NCBI RefSeq assembly: GCF_030652235.1
Contig: NZ_JAUSBA010000073.1
Coordinates: forward strand, 1 to 41,642
From: Cypionkella sp.
Lineage (GTDB): Bacteria > Pseudomonadota > Alphaproteobacteria > Rhodobacterales > Rhodobacteraceae
Reading direction: 5' to 3'
DNA length: 41,642 bases
How positions within the stretch are numbered: the stretch's first letter is position 1; every line of letters begins with the position of its first letter. This document shows positions 32,547-41,504 of this stretch, in pieces. The translations under genes and the position numbers were made by a program. Under the pieces are notes generated by a model. It did no database searches and was not told the DNA's origin. It saw nothing but the letters and a program-made list of their open reading frames with translations.

Positions 32547-34348
32547 TTTTTGCCGACCTCGACGGGTTTTTTCTTGCTGAAGCCTGATTTGATATTGCCG
32601 AACAGATCCGGTTTATGGCCGTGGCTGCGCATGATCAGATATTGCTGTGCGAAAGTGATCGTGTTGTTGGTGATCCAGTAAATCACCAGACCACTGGCGA
32701 AGCCGCCCAGCATAAACATGAACACGAACGGCATCCAAGCGAACAGTTGTTGCTGCACCGGATCGGCGGGAGCCGGGTTCAGTTTTTGCTGAAGCCACAT
32801 GGTGATGCCCAACAGAATCGGCAACACACCGATGAAGATCGTGGCGAGCAGGGTGTGCGGCTCGGGGGAGGACCAAGGCAGTAGGCCGAACAGGTTGTAG
32901 ATCGACGAGGTGTCCGGCGCGGAAAGGTCGCGAATCCAGCCGAAGAACGGCGATTGCCGCAACTCAATCGTGACGAAAATCACTTTATAAAGCGAGAAAA
33001 AGATCGGGATCTGGATCAGGATTGGCAAACAGCCCGCTGCCGGATTGACTTTGCGCTCTTTGTATAGCGCCATCATTTCCTTTTGCAGCTTTTGCTTATC
33101 GTCGCCGGCGCGCTCTTTCAGCGCCTCCATCTCGGGCTGCAATTCCTTCATCCGTGCCATTGAGACATAGGATTTATAGGCCAGCGGCAGCACCAGAAGT
33201 TTCAAAAAGAAGGTCAGGCCGATGATCGCAAGACCCATGTTGCCGATCAGCCCATGCAGCCAGTGCAGTACGGCGAAAATCGGTTTGGTCAGAAAGTAGA
33301 ACCAGCCCCAGTCGATCGAGTCAATGAATCCGGGGATACCCGCTTTGTCCTGATAGCCGCGAATGGCTTCCCATTCTTTGGCACCGGCGAACATCCGGGT
33401 GGTGGTTTCCATCGTCGCACCGGGGGCGACGGTCATCAGCGGCTGCCGCACTTCGGCCTGATAGATGTCCGATCCGGGCAGATACTTTGCAACAGCCGTG
33501 TAGGGCTTGCCTTGCTCGGGGACGAGAGTGGTCATCCAGTAGTGATCGGTGAAGCCGATCCAACCATCCTGCGTGGCCTCGGTCACTTGCGCCGGGTAGC
33601 CCTCGCGTTCATTCGGCGTCATCGACGCAAACTTGGAGTAGTTAAGTTCTTCAAGGCCACCGTCTGTGCGCCGCACCAAGCCTTCATGCACGACATAGAT
33701 GCCTTGCAACGCAGGCAGGCCTTGACGGATGATCTGACCGTAAGAGTAGAGGTTTGCCGCAGAAGTTCCGGTATTTTGCACCGAATCTGTCACGGTGAAC
33801 ATGAAATCCTCGTCCACCGCGATAGTGCGCAGGAACTTCAGGCCCTTGGTGTTTTCCCATTGCAATGCCACAGGCTTGCCTGCGGAAAGGGTCCCGCCCG
33901 AAGCGATTTTCCACTCAGTCGTAGCACCCGGCACGTCTTCGGCGGTCAAACCCACACCCGGAGCCCAGCCAAACACCGCGTAATAGGGCGTGGTCTGGCC
34001 GACAGGGGAGAGCAATTTGACGGTCGGCGAGTTCGGCTCGATCGTCTCATGGTAGGTTTTCAACGACAGATCGTCGAACCGACCACCCAGCATCGAGATC
34101 GAGCCCGAGAGTTTCGGGGTGTCGATGGTGAGGCGCGGCGCTTCCGGCAAAGGCTGGGTTGAGGCGACAGCGCCAGCCGGGGCCGCAGTGGCCGGAGCGT
34201 CGGGCGTGACTGCAACCGGGGTCAGCGGTGCTTGGGTTTCGGCGGGAAACCATTGCGGAAAAAGCATCGGGCCTGCGACGAACCAGCCAAGGATCACCAG
34301 AAAGCTAAGCACGGTTGCGAGGATGAGATTCTTGTTTTGATCGTCCAT
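32543..34348 (-). CDS. yidC: Membrane protein insertase YidC
   Basis: 601 residues. It inserts proteins in the inner membrane with or without SecYEG. TM1 is at MDDQNKNLILATVLSFLVIL, followed by a Pro/Ala/Thr-rich linker and the large periplasmic P1 domain (about 60-350). The conserved core has GNMGLAIIGLTFFLKLLVLP, KSYVSMARMKELQPEMEALK with its cytoplasmic coiled hairpin, and PAAGCLPILIQIPIFFSLYK. The ATG at 34348 fits relatives; an ATG 15 nt upstream is possible. Confidence 0.96.
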   Translation of the reverse strand: MDDQNKNLILATVLSFLVILGWFVAGPMLFPQWFPAETQAPLTPVAVTPDAPATAAPAGAVASTQPLPEAPRLTIDTPKLSGSISMLGGRFDDLSLKTYHETIEPNSPTVKLLSPVGQTTPYYAVFGWAPGVGLTAEDVPGATTEWKIASGGTLSAGKPVALQWENTKGLKFLRTIAVDEDFMFTVTDSVQNTGTSAANLYSYGQIIRQGLPALQGIYVVHEGLVRRTDGGLEELNYSKFASMTPNEREGYPAQVTEATQDGWIGFTDHYWMTTLVPEQGKPYTAVAKYLPGSDIYQAEVRQPLMTVAPGATMETTTRMFAGAKEWEAIRGYQDKAGIPGFIDSIDWGWFYFLTKPIFAVLHWLHGLIGNMGLAIIGLTFFLKLLVLPLAYKSYVSMARMKELQPEMEALKERAGDDKQKLQKEMMALYKERKVNPAAGCLPILIQIPIFFSLYKVIFVTIELRQSPFFGWIRDLSAPDTSSIYNLFGLLPWSSPEPHTLLATIFIGVLPILLGITMWLQQKLNPAPADPVQQQLFAWMPFVFMFMLGGFASGLVIYWITNNTITFAQQYLIMRSHGHKPDLFGNIKSGFSKKKPVEVGKK

Positions 34349-34485
34349 CGGGACAAGCACCATTCCTGTTCAGGGTCAGGCGTGGTTCAACGATAGGGGG
34401 GCGCAAAGGTCAAGCGGTTTTCCCCTTTTCGCAGGGCTCGCACGGGGATTGCCGCGCAATTCGCGGTGTGCGCATCGATTCACCC

Positions 34486-36030
34486 CTATCGGCCGCGTGA
34501 GCCGATTCGCGGAATCGCCCCGACCTTGGCGCGATGACGGTCGATCCAGTCCATCGTCTCATCCACCGGCATAGGCCGGGAGATGCCGAACCCTTGCACA
34601 TCTCCGCAACCCAATTGTGACAGCATGGCGTGTTCACCGGGTGTCTCAACCCCTTCAGCCAAGGTTTCCAGCCCCAACCGCTCGGCCATCGACAAGATCG
34701 CGGCCACCATCTTTTGCTGTTCGCGGTCCTCATCCAGCCGAGTGACAAAGCTGCGGTCGATTTTGATACGCCGCACCGCAAAGCGGCGGATCGAAGTGAT
34801 CGAGGCGTTGCCGGTGCCGAAATCGTCCAGATCAATGCCGCAGCCCAAGGCCGCCAGTGCCGCGATGTTTGAGACGATGATGTCATTGTCGGTTTGGGCT
34901 ACGACGTTTTCCAGCACCTCAACCGACAGCCGCTTGGGGTCTAGATCAAAGCGGTCGAGCTCCCATTTTAACTTTTCGGCCAGACGCGGGTTGCGCAGTT
35001 CTGGTGAGGAGAAATTCACCGCCACCGTTGGCACATTCAGCCCGGCGCGATCCCAGCGGGCGAGGGCCGAGAGGGCGTGGTACAAAATCACCTCACCGAG
35101 ACGCTCGCTTAACCCCGCATCCTCGATCATCGGCAGGAATTCAGCAGGCGGAATCAATCCCTTATCGGGGTGATACCAGCGCGCCAAAGCCTCAAACCCG
35201 GTGATTGCCCCGGTATGGGTCGAGATTTGCGGCTGAAAATGCGGGCGGATCTGGCCTTCGTCGAGTGCATGTTCCAACTCATCACGCAGCGCGTCACGGT
35301 CGGCGCGGGTGGCGGCCATATCTTCGGAAAAGCTGCGAATGGCGCTGGGACCGTGGCGCAAAGCATCGTCGGCGGCAATCTGTGCTGCGTTCAGCAGGCT
35401 TGCCCCGCTGGGTTCTGGCGCGCGGCTGCCGAGACAAAAGCCGATCGAGCATGTGGCATAAATGCGCGCCGCGTTCAGGCTGATCGGCGCCGACAGCGCT
35501 GACTGCAGTCGGGCCGCCACCTGCACCACCGTTTCAATATCCAGCCGCCGCACCGGGGCCAGCGCCACCGCAAAGCCACCGCCTTCCAAACGTGCCACCA
35601 CATCTCCCGCGCGCAACGCAGCGCAAATCCGTTCTGCCGAGCGCGCCAACACCTCGGTCTGGGCCGCGCGACCGTGTTGTTCGACCATCCGCTCTGCCAG
35701 ATCGAATTGCAGCACCAGACATGCAGTTGAGCGCCCGCTAAGATGTGATTCGCTTAAAGTCGCGTCCAAAGTGCCGACGATCTGGGCGCGCAGCGACAGA
35801 CCTTCCAGCACCAGCGATGGATCGGGCGGGGTTTTTTGGTGCCGCACTGCGCCCGAGATTGCAAACAGCAGCGGCGCGCCAAGGGCGGTCAGGATCAAAT
35901 CCCGCTCACCGCCCAGCCAGAATGCGGCGAGGGTCAGAGCGGGCAGGAACACGAACGCCTCTGGCCTGCGCATCAGCGCGCCGATGTGGGAGAACGCGGC
36001 GGAGACTGCGGTGAAAAAACGTGAAACCAT
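34486..36030 (-). CDS. EAL-domain cyclic-di-GMP phosphodiesterase with degenerate GGDEF
   Basis: 514 residues. Two hydrophobic segments in the first 60 residues suggest membrane anchoring. The GGDEF domain is degenerate: the site reads EGGGF (about residue 147), so no cyclase activity is expected. The EAL domain keeps the catalytic set: FEALARW (about 278), the Asn of AVNFSSPEL, the Glu of SVEVLENV, DLDDFGTGN (about 400), RIKIDRSFV, AEGVET and the Gln of DVQGFGIS. It should therefore hydrolyse cyclic-di-GMP. It lies between yidD and yidC, inside a block that is usually uninterrupted. Start at 36030 is preferred over 36087. Confidence 0.9.
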   Translation of the reverse strand: MVSRFFTAVSAAFSHIGALMRRPEAFVFLPALTLAAFWLGGERDLILTALGAPLLFAISGAVRHQKTPPDPSLVLEGLSLRAQIVGTLDATLSESHLSGRSTACLVLQFDLAERMVEQHGRAAQTEVLARSAERICAALRAGDVVARLEGGGFAVALAPVRRLDIETVVQVAARLQSALSAPISLNAARIYATCSIGFCLGSRAPEPSGASLLNAAQIAADDALRHGPSAIRSFSEDMAATRADRDALRDELEHALDEGQIRPHFQPQISTHTGAITGFEALARWYHPDKGLIPPAEFLPMIEDAGLSERLGEVILYHALSALARWDRAGLNVPTVAVNFSSPELRNPRLAEKLKWELDRFDLDPKRLSVEVLENVVAQTDNDIIVSNIAALAALGCGIDLDDFGTGNASITSIRRFAVRRIKIDRSFVTRLDEDREQQKMVAAILSMAERLGLETLAEGVETPGEHAMLSQLGCGDVQGFGISRPMPVDETMDWIDRHRAKVGAIPRIGSRGR

Positions 36031-36193
36031 CGGATCAGCCTTATCTGCTGCGGGGCAACGCGACCCCGATGCGACAAGACTAGGCAAACACTCTGATCGG
36101 AAAGTTAATTCTCACGCCAAAGTTGCAGAGGATTTTCATGATTTGTTCCATGGTTTGTTAACCATCCGATGCCAAAGCGGCCAGCGCCATGCT

Positions 36194-36442
36194 CTAGAGC
36201 TTGGCGTCAAAATCAGGGTCAGCACCCGGCACCGGATCATAGCCTTGCCCCCCCCAAGGGTGGCAGCGGCAAATCCGATGCACCATCAAATAGCCCCCTT
36301 TCGCAGCCCCATGCCGCTCTAACGCCTCCATTGCGTAGGCCGAGCAGGTGGGTTGAAAGCGGCAGCCGTGGCCAAGCCACGGCGACAGCACCAACCGATA
36401 GGCGCGCACGGGCAGGGCCACGATGCGCGCCAGCGGTGTCAC
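36194..36442 (-). CDS. yidD: Membrane protein insertion efficiency factor YidD
   Basis: 82 residues from the GTG at 36442, which overlaps the rnpA stop as GTGA. YidD is a small peripheral membrane protein helping YidC-dependent insertion. The family core is clear: VRAYRLVLSPWLGHGCRFQP, TCSAYAMEALERHGAAKGG and RICRCHPWGGQGYDPVP. An open frame to 36550 is only the rnpA shadow. Confidence 0.93.
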   Translation of the reverse strand: MTPLARIVALPVRAYRLVLSPWLGHGCRFQPTCSAYAMEALERHGAAKGGYLMVHRICRCHPWGGQGYDPVPGADPDFDAKL

Positions 36443-36852
36443 GGTCGCGCCTTGTGTACCGAGGCCAAAGCGGTGGCGAGATCGGCCAGCATATCTTTGT
36501 AATCGCGCGCTATTGTGGCCTCTGGCTTGGCGACCAGCACATAATCCCAACCGGGCCGCGCCAGTTCCGGCAGCACCTCGCGCGCCAAGGCCCGCATCCG
36601 CCGTTTGGCCCGATTGCGCGCCACTGCGTTGCCGATTTTCTTTGAGGCGGTAAAGCCGATCCGCACCAGGGCCTGTTCATCGCCGCGTGCACGGCCCTGC
36701 AACAAAAAGCTGCCGGTGCCCTGCCTACGACCCTGCGCGGTTCGCAGATAATCCGGGCGGTTCTTCATGGTCTCAACACAAACACAAACCGCCGGAGGCG
36801 TTTCGGGCGCTTCGGCGGTGGTGCCAACGTCCGATCCCTTCGGCGGTGTCAT
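36439..36852 (-). CDS. rnpA: Ribonuclease P protein component
   Basis: 137 residues. It binds RNase P RNA to mature tRNA 5' ends. The signature RNRAKRRMRALAREVLPEL and the preceding IGFTASKKIGNAVA are intact. The ATG at 36852 has GGAG 7 nt before it; an internal ATG at 36768 would begin at MKNRPDYLRTAQGRR, closer to E. coli length. The upstream start is preferred because of its ribosome site and because related alphaproteobacterial proteins carry N-terminal extensions. Confidence 0.92.
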   Translation of the reverse strand: MTPPKGSDVGTTAEAPETPPAVCVCVETMKNRPDYLRTAQGRRQGTGSFLLQGRARGDEQALVRIGFTASKKIGNAVARNRAKRRMRALAREVLPELARPGWDYVLVAKPEATIARDYKDMLADLATALASVHKARP

Positions 36853-36892
36853 AGTCTACTCCTGCATCCGACCCCGCAGGGTCAGTCAGAAA

Positions 36893-37027
36893 TTAAGCCG
36901 ACAACTTCTTGCGGCCCTTGGCGCGGCGGGCTGCCAGCACAAGACGGCCACCCTTGGTTGCCATACGAGCGCGGAAGCCGTGGCGGCGGGCGCGAACCAG
37001 GTTCGACGGTTGAAAAGTGCGCTTCAT
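36893..37027 (-). CDS. rpmH: 50S ribosomal protein L34
   Basis: 44 residues: [20 protein letters not shown], then [20 protein letters not shown] and KLSA. This is the standard bacterial L34. It is the first gene of the reverse-strand block rpmH-rnpA-yidD, 40 nt before rnpA, with a well-placed promoter candidate upstream. dnaA is not next to it within the window. Confidence 0.97.
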   Translation of the reverse strand: MKRTFQPSNLVRARRHGFRARMATKGGRLVLAARRAKGRKKLSA

Positions 37028-37091
37028 CGCGGTCTCCATCAGACGGGCACGGCGAACCCTAAAGATTCGACGGCGTAAACTTGAAGCCCGG

Positions 37092-37120
37092 TCTTTAGGG
37101 GCGGATCAGCGGTAAGTCAA
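37092..37120 (-). promoter_or_regulatory. Candidate promoter of rpmH-rnpA-yidD
   Basis: On the reverse strand TTGACT (37120-37115), 17-nt spacer, TAAAGA (37097-37092). The RNA would start near 37085, about 58 nt before the rpmH ATG. This is one of the best sigma-70-type matches in the window. Confidence 0.65.
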
Positions 37121-37289
37121 CGCGGGTCCTGCGCGATTTCTGCAACATTTGCCGATCATCGCGCGTCGGACAGGGCAAACTGTTACAAATCCGCGCCTTT
37201 AGATCGCCGATTTGCCGAACCTGATCAAGCTGGCGTGAGACGGCTGGCATGGCCGGGCCAATCCGACCATCATGGCGTAAAGGAAGACA

Positions 37290-37985
37290 ATGACACGATG
37301 CGCCCGCCTGATCCCGATTGTGCTGATTCTCTGCGCCGCGATTGCCGGGGCGATGTTTCTGCGTGAGCGGTTGTCGTTTGAGACGTTGGCCGAGAACCGC
37401 GAGGCGCTGCTGGCCTACCGCGACGCGCATTTCCTGTGGGCAAGCCTTGGTTTTATCGCGGTCTATATTGTGATTGTCGGCCTCAGCCTGCCCGGTGCGA
37501 CGATCGCCTCGCTGACGGGCGGCTTCTTGTTCGGCATGTTCCCCGGCACATTCTATAACGTACTGGCGGCGAGCATCGGTGCGGTGTGCATCTTTCTGGC
37601 GGCCCGGGCGGGTTTTGGCGCGAGCTTGGCCGAGCGTCTGCAAAGCGGGTCAGCCTCGCGTCTGCAAACCGCGTTGCGCGAAAACCAATGGTCGGCTTTG
37701 TTGATCATGCGGCTGGTGCCTGCGCTGCCCTTCGTGCTGGCCAATTTGCTGCCCGCGATGGTGGGGGTGCGGCTTTTGCCGTTTGCAGTGACGACATTTT
37801 TCGGCATTATTCCGGCGGCCTTGGTGTTCACCTCGGTCGGAGCAGGGCTGAGTGAGGTGTTTGAGCGCGGCGAGCGGCCCGATTTGGGGGTGATTTTCTC
37901 TGCCCCCGTGCTGCTGCCCTTGCTGGGGCTTGCGGCTTTGTCGGCTTTGCCTATCCTGTTGAAAAAACGCAAGAAAGGCGGTTGA
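37290..37985 (+). CDS. VTT/TVP38 (TMEM64, DedA-like) membrane protein
   Basis: 231 residues with about six hydrophobic segments. The family core is visible: VIVGLSLPGATIASLTGGFL, FGMFPGTFYNVLAASIGAVC and RLVPALPFVLANLLPAMVGV. Such proteins are linked to lipid movement or membrane homeostasis; the precise function is unknown. GGAAG precedes the ATG. The stop abuts the start of the flavoprotein gene with no gap, so the two are coupled. Confidence 0.88.
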   Translation: MTRCARLIPIVLILCAAIAGAMFLRERLSFETLAENREALLAYRDAHFLWASLGFIAVYIVIVGLSLPGATIASLTGGFLFGMFPGTFYNVLAASIGAVCIFLAARAGFGASLAERLQSGSASRLQTALRENQWSALLIMRLVPALPFVLANLLPAMVGVRLLPFAVTTFFGIIPAALVFTSVGAGLSEVFERGERPDLGVIFSAPVLLPLLGLAALSALPILLKKRKKGG

Positions 37986-39395
37986 ATGCAGCGGATTTCG
38001 ACGGATATCTGCATTATTGGTGCAGGTTCGGGCGGGCTTTCTGTCGCGGCAGGGGCGGCGCAGATGGGCGCGCGCGTGGTGCTGATCGAGGGCGCCGCGA
38101 TGGGCGGCGATTGTCTGAACTATGGCTGCGTGCCGTCAAAGGCGCTGCTGGCGGCGGGCCGCGCGGCGCAGGTGATCCGTATGGGCGCACCGGGCGTGCA
38201 GGGCGCCGCGCCGCAGATCGACTTCGCCGCCGTCAAAGCACAGGTTGCCGTCGTGATCGCGCAGATTGCTCCGTTGGACAGTCAGGAACGCTTTGAGGGT
38301 TTTGGCGTGCAAGTGATCCGCGCTTATGCCCGCTTTACCTCTCCGCGCGAGGTGGAGGCGGGCGGTAAGGTCATCCGCGCCCGGCGGTTTGTGATCGCCA
38401 CCGGTTCGCATCCGACGATCCCACAGCTGCCGGGGCTAGAGGCGATCCCCTACCTGACCAATGAGACGATTTTTGCGCAGACCGAGCGGCCGGATCATCT
38501 GTTGATCCTCGGCGGCGGCCCGATTGCGATCGAAATGGCGCAGGCGCATCGGCGCTTGGGTTGCGCTGTGACGGTGATCGCGCGCAGCCGTGTGCTCAGC
38601 CGTGCCGACCCCGAGGCGGTTGCGGTCGTCCTCACCACCCTGCGCGCCGAGGGCGTCGAGGTGCTGGAGGGCCGCGACATCGCCCGTCTGCTGCCCACGC
38701 CGCAGGGGCTGGAAGCGGTTCTGAATGATGGCACCACGCTGACCGGATCGCATCTGCTGATTGCCACCGGGCGCACGCCTGCCATCGCAAAGCTGAATTT
38801 GCCTGCCGCAGGCGTGGCTTACAGCGATAAGGGGGTGACGGTGGGCGCCAATCTGCGCAGCAGCAACCGCCGGATTTATGCGGTGGGCGATGTCGCAGGC
38901 GGCCTGCAATTCACCCATGTTGCCGGGGCTCATGCGGGGGTGGTGATCAAGCAAATGCTGTTCTGTCTGCCCGCAAAGCAGGCTTCTGTGGTACCAATGG
39001 TCACCTACACAGACCCCGAACTGGCGCAGATCGGGCTGACCGAGGCAGAAGCGCGCGCCAAATATCCGGGCGTTCAGGTGATCCGGCAAGAATTTTCGCA
39101 CAACGACCGCGCAGTAACCGATGGCAAAACCGCAGGCTTTCTCAAGCTGATGCTGCTGAAAGACCGTCCGGTGGGCGTTACCCTTGTTGGTGCTGGGGCG
39201 GGCGAGTTGATCGGGCTTTGGGCACTGGCCATGACCTCGGGCCTGAAGGTCGGCGCGCTGGCTGGGATGATTGCGCCTTATCCGACGCGTGGCGAGATTT
39301 CCAAGCGTGCAGCTGGGGCCTATTTCTCACCGAAACTCTTTGATAACATGGTCGTGAAGCGGGTGGTGCGGCTGGTGCAGCGCCTCCTGCCTTAA
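37986..39395 (+). CDS. Mercuric-reductase-like FAD-dependent disulfide oxidoreductase
   Basis: 469 residues of the dihydrolipoamide dehydrogenase/mercuric reductase superfamily. The FAD motif GAGSGG is at 12-17, the redox disulfide C43-x4-C48 in GGDCLNYGCVPSK, the NAD(P) motif in ILGGGPIAIEMAQ, and the second FAD motif in IYAVGDVAGG. At the C-terminus the His-x-His-Pro seen in lipoamide dehydrogenases is replaced by IAPYPTRGE, so the catalytic base differs. No N-terminal heavy-metal domain and no merR/merT neighbours, so mercury reduction is doubtful. It starts on the base after the VTT gene stop; this pairing recurs in other bacteria by memory. Confidence 0.87.
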   Translation: MQRISTDICIIGAGSGGLSVAAGAAQMGARVVLIEGAAMGGDCLNYGCVPSKALLAAGRAAQVIRMGAPGVQGAAPQIDFAAVKAQVAVVIAQIAPLDSQERFEGFGVQVIRAYARFTSPREVEAGGKVIRARRFVIATGSHPTIPQLPGLEAIPYLTNETIFAQTERPDHLLILGGGPIAIEMAQAHRRLGCAVTVIARSRVLSRADPEAVAVVLTTLRAEGVEVLEGRDIARLLPTPQGLEAVLNDGTTLTGSHLLIATGRTPAIAKLNLPAAGVAYSDKGVTVGANLRSSNRRIYAVGDVAGGLQFTHVAGAHAGVVIKQMLFCLPAKQASVVPMVTYTDPELAQIGLTEAEARAKYPGVQVIRQEFSHNDRAVTDGKTAGFLKLMLLKDRPVGVTLVGAGAGELIGLWALAMTSGLKVGALAGMIAPYPTRGEISKRAAGAYFSPKLFDNMVVKRVVRLVQRLLP

Positions 39396-39463
39396 GGCGT
39401 CTGCGGCATGACACGCCGGGGGTTTTGCACCGCTGGACCCCGCAGAGTATTTCTACACAGAGG

Positions 39464-40885
39464 ATGACCAAAAGCGTGGCAGCAAGGCGGGGCGGATTCA
39501 TAAACACCCTGTCGGGGCGGTTTCTGCTACTGACCGTGGCTTTTGTCATGCTGGCCGAAGTGTTGATCTTTGTGCCTTCCATCGCCCGATTCCGCGCCGA
39601 TTTCCTGACCCTGCGGTTGGAGAAAGCTCAGATCGCCTCGCTAGCGCAGTTGGCCGCCGAAGATATGGTGACGCCCGCTCTGGAAAAAGAACTGCTGGCC
39701 AATGCCGAGGTCTATAACGTCGTGCTGCGCCGCAATGAGGTGCGCCAACTGGTGCTGTCCTCGCCGCTGCCAACGCCGATTTCGGACACTTTCGATCTGC
39801 GTGAGGCCGGGCCTTGGACGCTTATTCGTGATGCCTTTGCCTGCCTTTTCGATCCCGATGACCAGATCATCCGGGTGATCGGGTATCCGGTGCAATCGGC
39901 GGGGCTTCTGATTGAAATCACAATGGATTCCGCGCCAATGCGCGACGCTATGCTGGATTACGGTGGGCGGATTTTGCTGCTGTCGGCGCTGATCTCGGGC
40001 GTCACCGCATTCTTTCTGTTCCTCGCGGTGCAGCGTTTGATCGTGTTGCCGATCCGCCGGGTGGTCAACCATATGACCGCCTATGCCGAAGCACCCGAGG
40101 ATGCCCGCCGGGTGATCGAGCCCACCGCCTCGGTGGTGGAGCTGCGCGATGCCGAGGAAGCCATGCATGCGATGCAAACCCAGCTGACGGGTTCGTTGCG
40201 GCAAAAGGAACGCCTTGCACAGCTGGGTGGGGCAGTCGCCAAAATCAGCCACGATCTGCGCAACATTCTGACCACGGCGCAGCTGTTTGCCGACCGGATC
40301 GAGGGCAGCACCGATCCGATGGTGGCGCGCGCGGCGCCCAAACTGGTCGGCTCCATCGCCCGCGCCGTGGCGTTGTGCGAATCGACTTTGGCGTTTGGCA
40401 AGGCCGAGGAACCTGCGCCGCAGTTGCGCGAGGTGGCCTTGGCGACCTTGGCCGAGGATGTCGCCGAGGGTGAGGGCTTGGCCGGCGAAGGCCCGGTGAC
40501 CTGCCTGATCGAAGTGCCCGAGGCGCTGGTGATCCATGCCGATTATGACCAGTTGTTCCGCGTGCTGTCCAACCTTGTGCGCAACGCGCGGCAAGCGATC
40601 GAGGCGACGGGGGCCGAGGGCAGCATCGAAATCTCCGCCGGGGAAAGTGCTTCGGAATGGTGGATCAGGGTGGGTGACACCGGACCCGGCCTGCCAGAAA
40701 AGGCCCGTGAGCATCTGTTTGAGGCGTTTCAGGGTGGCGCGCGCAAAGGCGGCATCGGCTTGGGTCTGGCGATTGCCGCCGAGCTGATCCGCGGTCATGG
40801 CGGGCGGCTGGAACTGGCACGCAGTGATGCCGATGGCACCGAGTTTCTGGTGCATTTGCCGAAAACCATCGGCTCTGCGGTCTGA
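39464..40885 (+). CDS. Sensor histidine kinase
   Basis: 473 residues from the ATG at 39464; an in-frame TTG at 39425 would add 13. TM1 (LLLTVAFVMLAEVLIFVPSI) and TM2 (near 185, ILLLSALISGVTAFFLFLAV) enclose a periplasmic sensor of about 130 residues, followed by a HAMP-like linker. The phospho-acceptor His is in AKISHDLRNILTTAQ (about 262). ATP-binding boxes are N (LVRNARQAIEATG), G1 (GDTGPGLP) and G2 (GIGLGLAIAAELIRGHGG). No response-regulator gene is adjacent, so the partner lies elsewhere. The signal is unknown. Confidence 0.9.
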   Translation: MTKSVAARRGGFINTLSGRFLLLTVAFVMLAEVLIFVPSIARFRADFLTLRLEKAQIASLAQLAAEDMVTPALEKELLANAEVYNVVLRRNEVRQLVLSSPLPTPISDTFDLREAGPWTLIRDAFACLFDPDDQIIRVIGYPVQSAGLLIEITMDSAPMRDAMLDYGGRILLLSALISGVTAFFLFLAVQRLIVLPIRRVVNHMTAYAEAPEDARRVIEPTASVVELRDAEEAMHAMQTQLTGSLRQKERLAQLGGAVAKISHDLRNILTTAQLFADRIEGSTDPMVARAAPKLVGSIARAVALCESTLAFGKAEEPAPQLREVALATLAEDVAEGEGLAGEGPVTCLIEVPEALVIHADYDQLFRVLSNLVRNARQAIEATGAEGSIEISAGESASEWWIRVGDTGPGLPEKAREHLFEAFQGGARKGGIGLGLAIAAELIRGHGGRLELARSDADGTEFLVHLPKTIGSAV

Positions 40886-40992
40886 TCCCGCTCTGCTCAG
40901 AGGAATACAGGGGATTGTGCATCAAGTTGCATTTCGCTGCGTATTCGCCCTTGCAATGCCCGGCAGGGGAGGCTAAATCCAGCCGCAAGAGT

Positions 40993-41069
40993 GGATCCAT
41001 AGCTCAGCTGGATAGAGCATCAGACTACGAATCTGAGGGTCGGGCGTTCGAATCGCTCTGGGTCCACCA
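40993..41069 (+). tRNA. tRNA-Arg(ACG)
   Basis: 77 nt including an encoded CCA. Acceptor GGATCCA (40993-40999) pairs with TGGGTCC (41059-41065), with one T-G pair. The D arm starts TAGCTCAGCTGGATAGAGC. The anticodon stem TCAGA/TCTGA holds the loop CTACGAA with anticodon ACG, read as ICG for CGU/CGC/CGA. The T loop is TTCGAAT. The gene's 3' end is 28 nt from an integrase remnant, indicating use as an attachment site. Confidence 0.95.
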
Positions 41070-41097
41070 CTTAACATCCTGTTATCCTTTCATTATC

Positions 41098-41504
41098 TTA
41101 GTGACGCCGCCTGCGGGCACAGGTGTGGTTTGCAAAAGCTGTTTCCGGTGCGTTCTCAAATAGCCGAATTGCAGCCACCGAAAGCGCCTCCGTCATTGCC
41201 ATATCTTGGTCAAAATGCGGGTTGCCGATTGCAGGGTATGGCCCGTGATCGAGCAAATCTGTGGAATAGTTGCACCGGCATCAGACAAGAGCGTTACCGC
41301 AGTGCCGCGCTGATCATTGAACCGCAGGCACTCTTTCTTCTCCTCTTTGGTCATGTTTTCCGATCCAGCGGGGTAGAAGCCAGCGGATGCCATGCGGCGA
41401 TGCCATTCCTTCGCCAACTGTTTATTATCCTTGTCTGTGTGCCACGGTCGGCCATCTGCACGGGTCAGGATAAACGGCCCTACGCGCGGCGTCGCATCGA
41501 GCAT
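41098..41504 (-). pseudogene. Tyrosine recombinase (integrase), truncated and frameshifted remnant
   Basis: The C-terminal catalytic part of a phage-type integrase, oriented towards the tRNA. Recognisable: GPFILTRADGRPWHTD, FNDQRGTAVTLLSDAGATIP and QICSITGHTLQSATRILTK. The usual HDLRGTA reads NDQRGTA, so a catalytic His is lost. The frame stops at 41193. Two bases' worth of frame change at about 41202-41204 would continue it as MAMTEALSVAAIRLFENAPE to a TAA at 41098, and one extra T there would restore the catalytic Tyr codon. The 5' two thirds are missing, replaced by istB sequence from about 41505. It cannot be functional. Confidence 0.85.

Noticed and set aside
36031-36193. Replication origin near rpmH-rnpA
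   Set aside because: No cluster of DnaA boxes and no dnaA gene seen in the neighbouring gaps.
37986-39395. Calling the flavoprotein a mercuric reductase
   Set aside because: No N-terminal metal domain, no mer neighbours, and the C-terminal active-site region differs.
39641-40855. Reverse-strand open frame (404 codons) over the histidine kinase
   Set aside because: Shadow of a gene with all kinase motifs.
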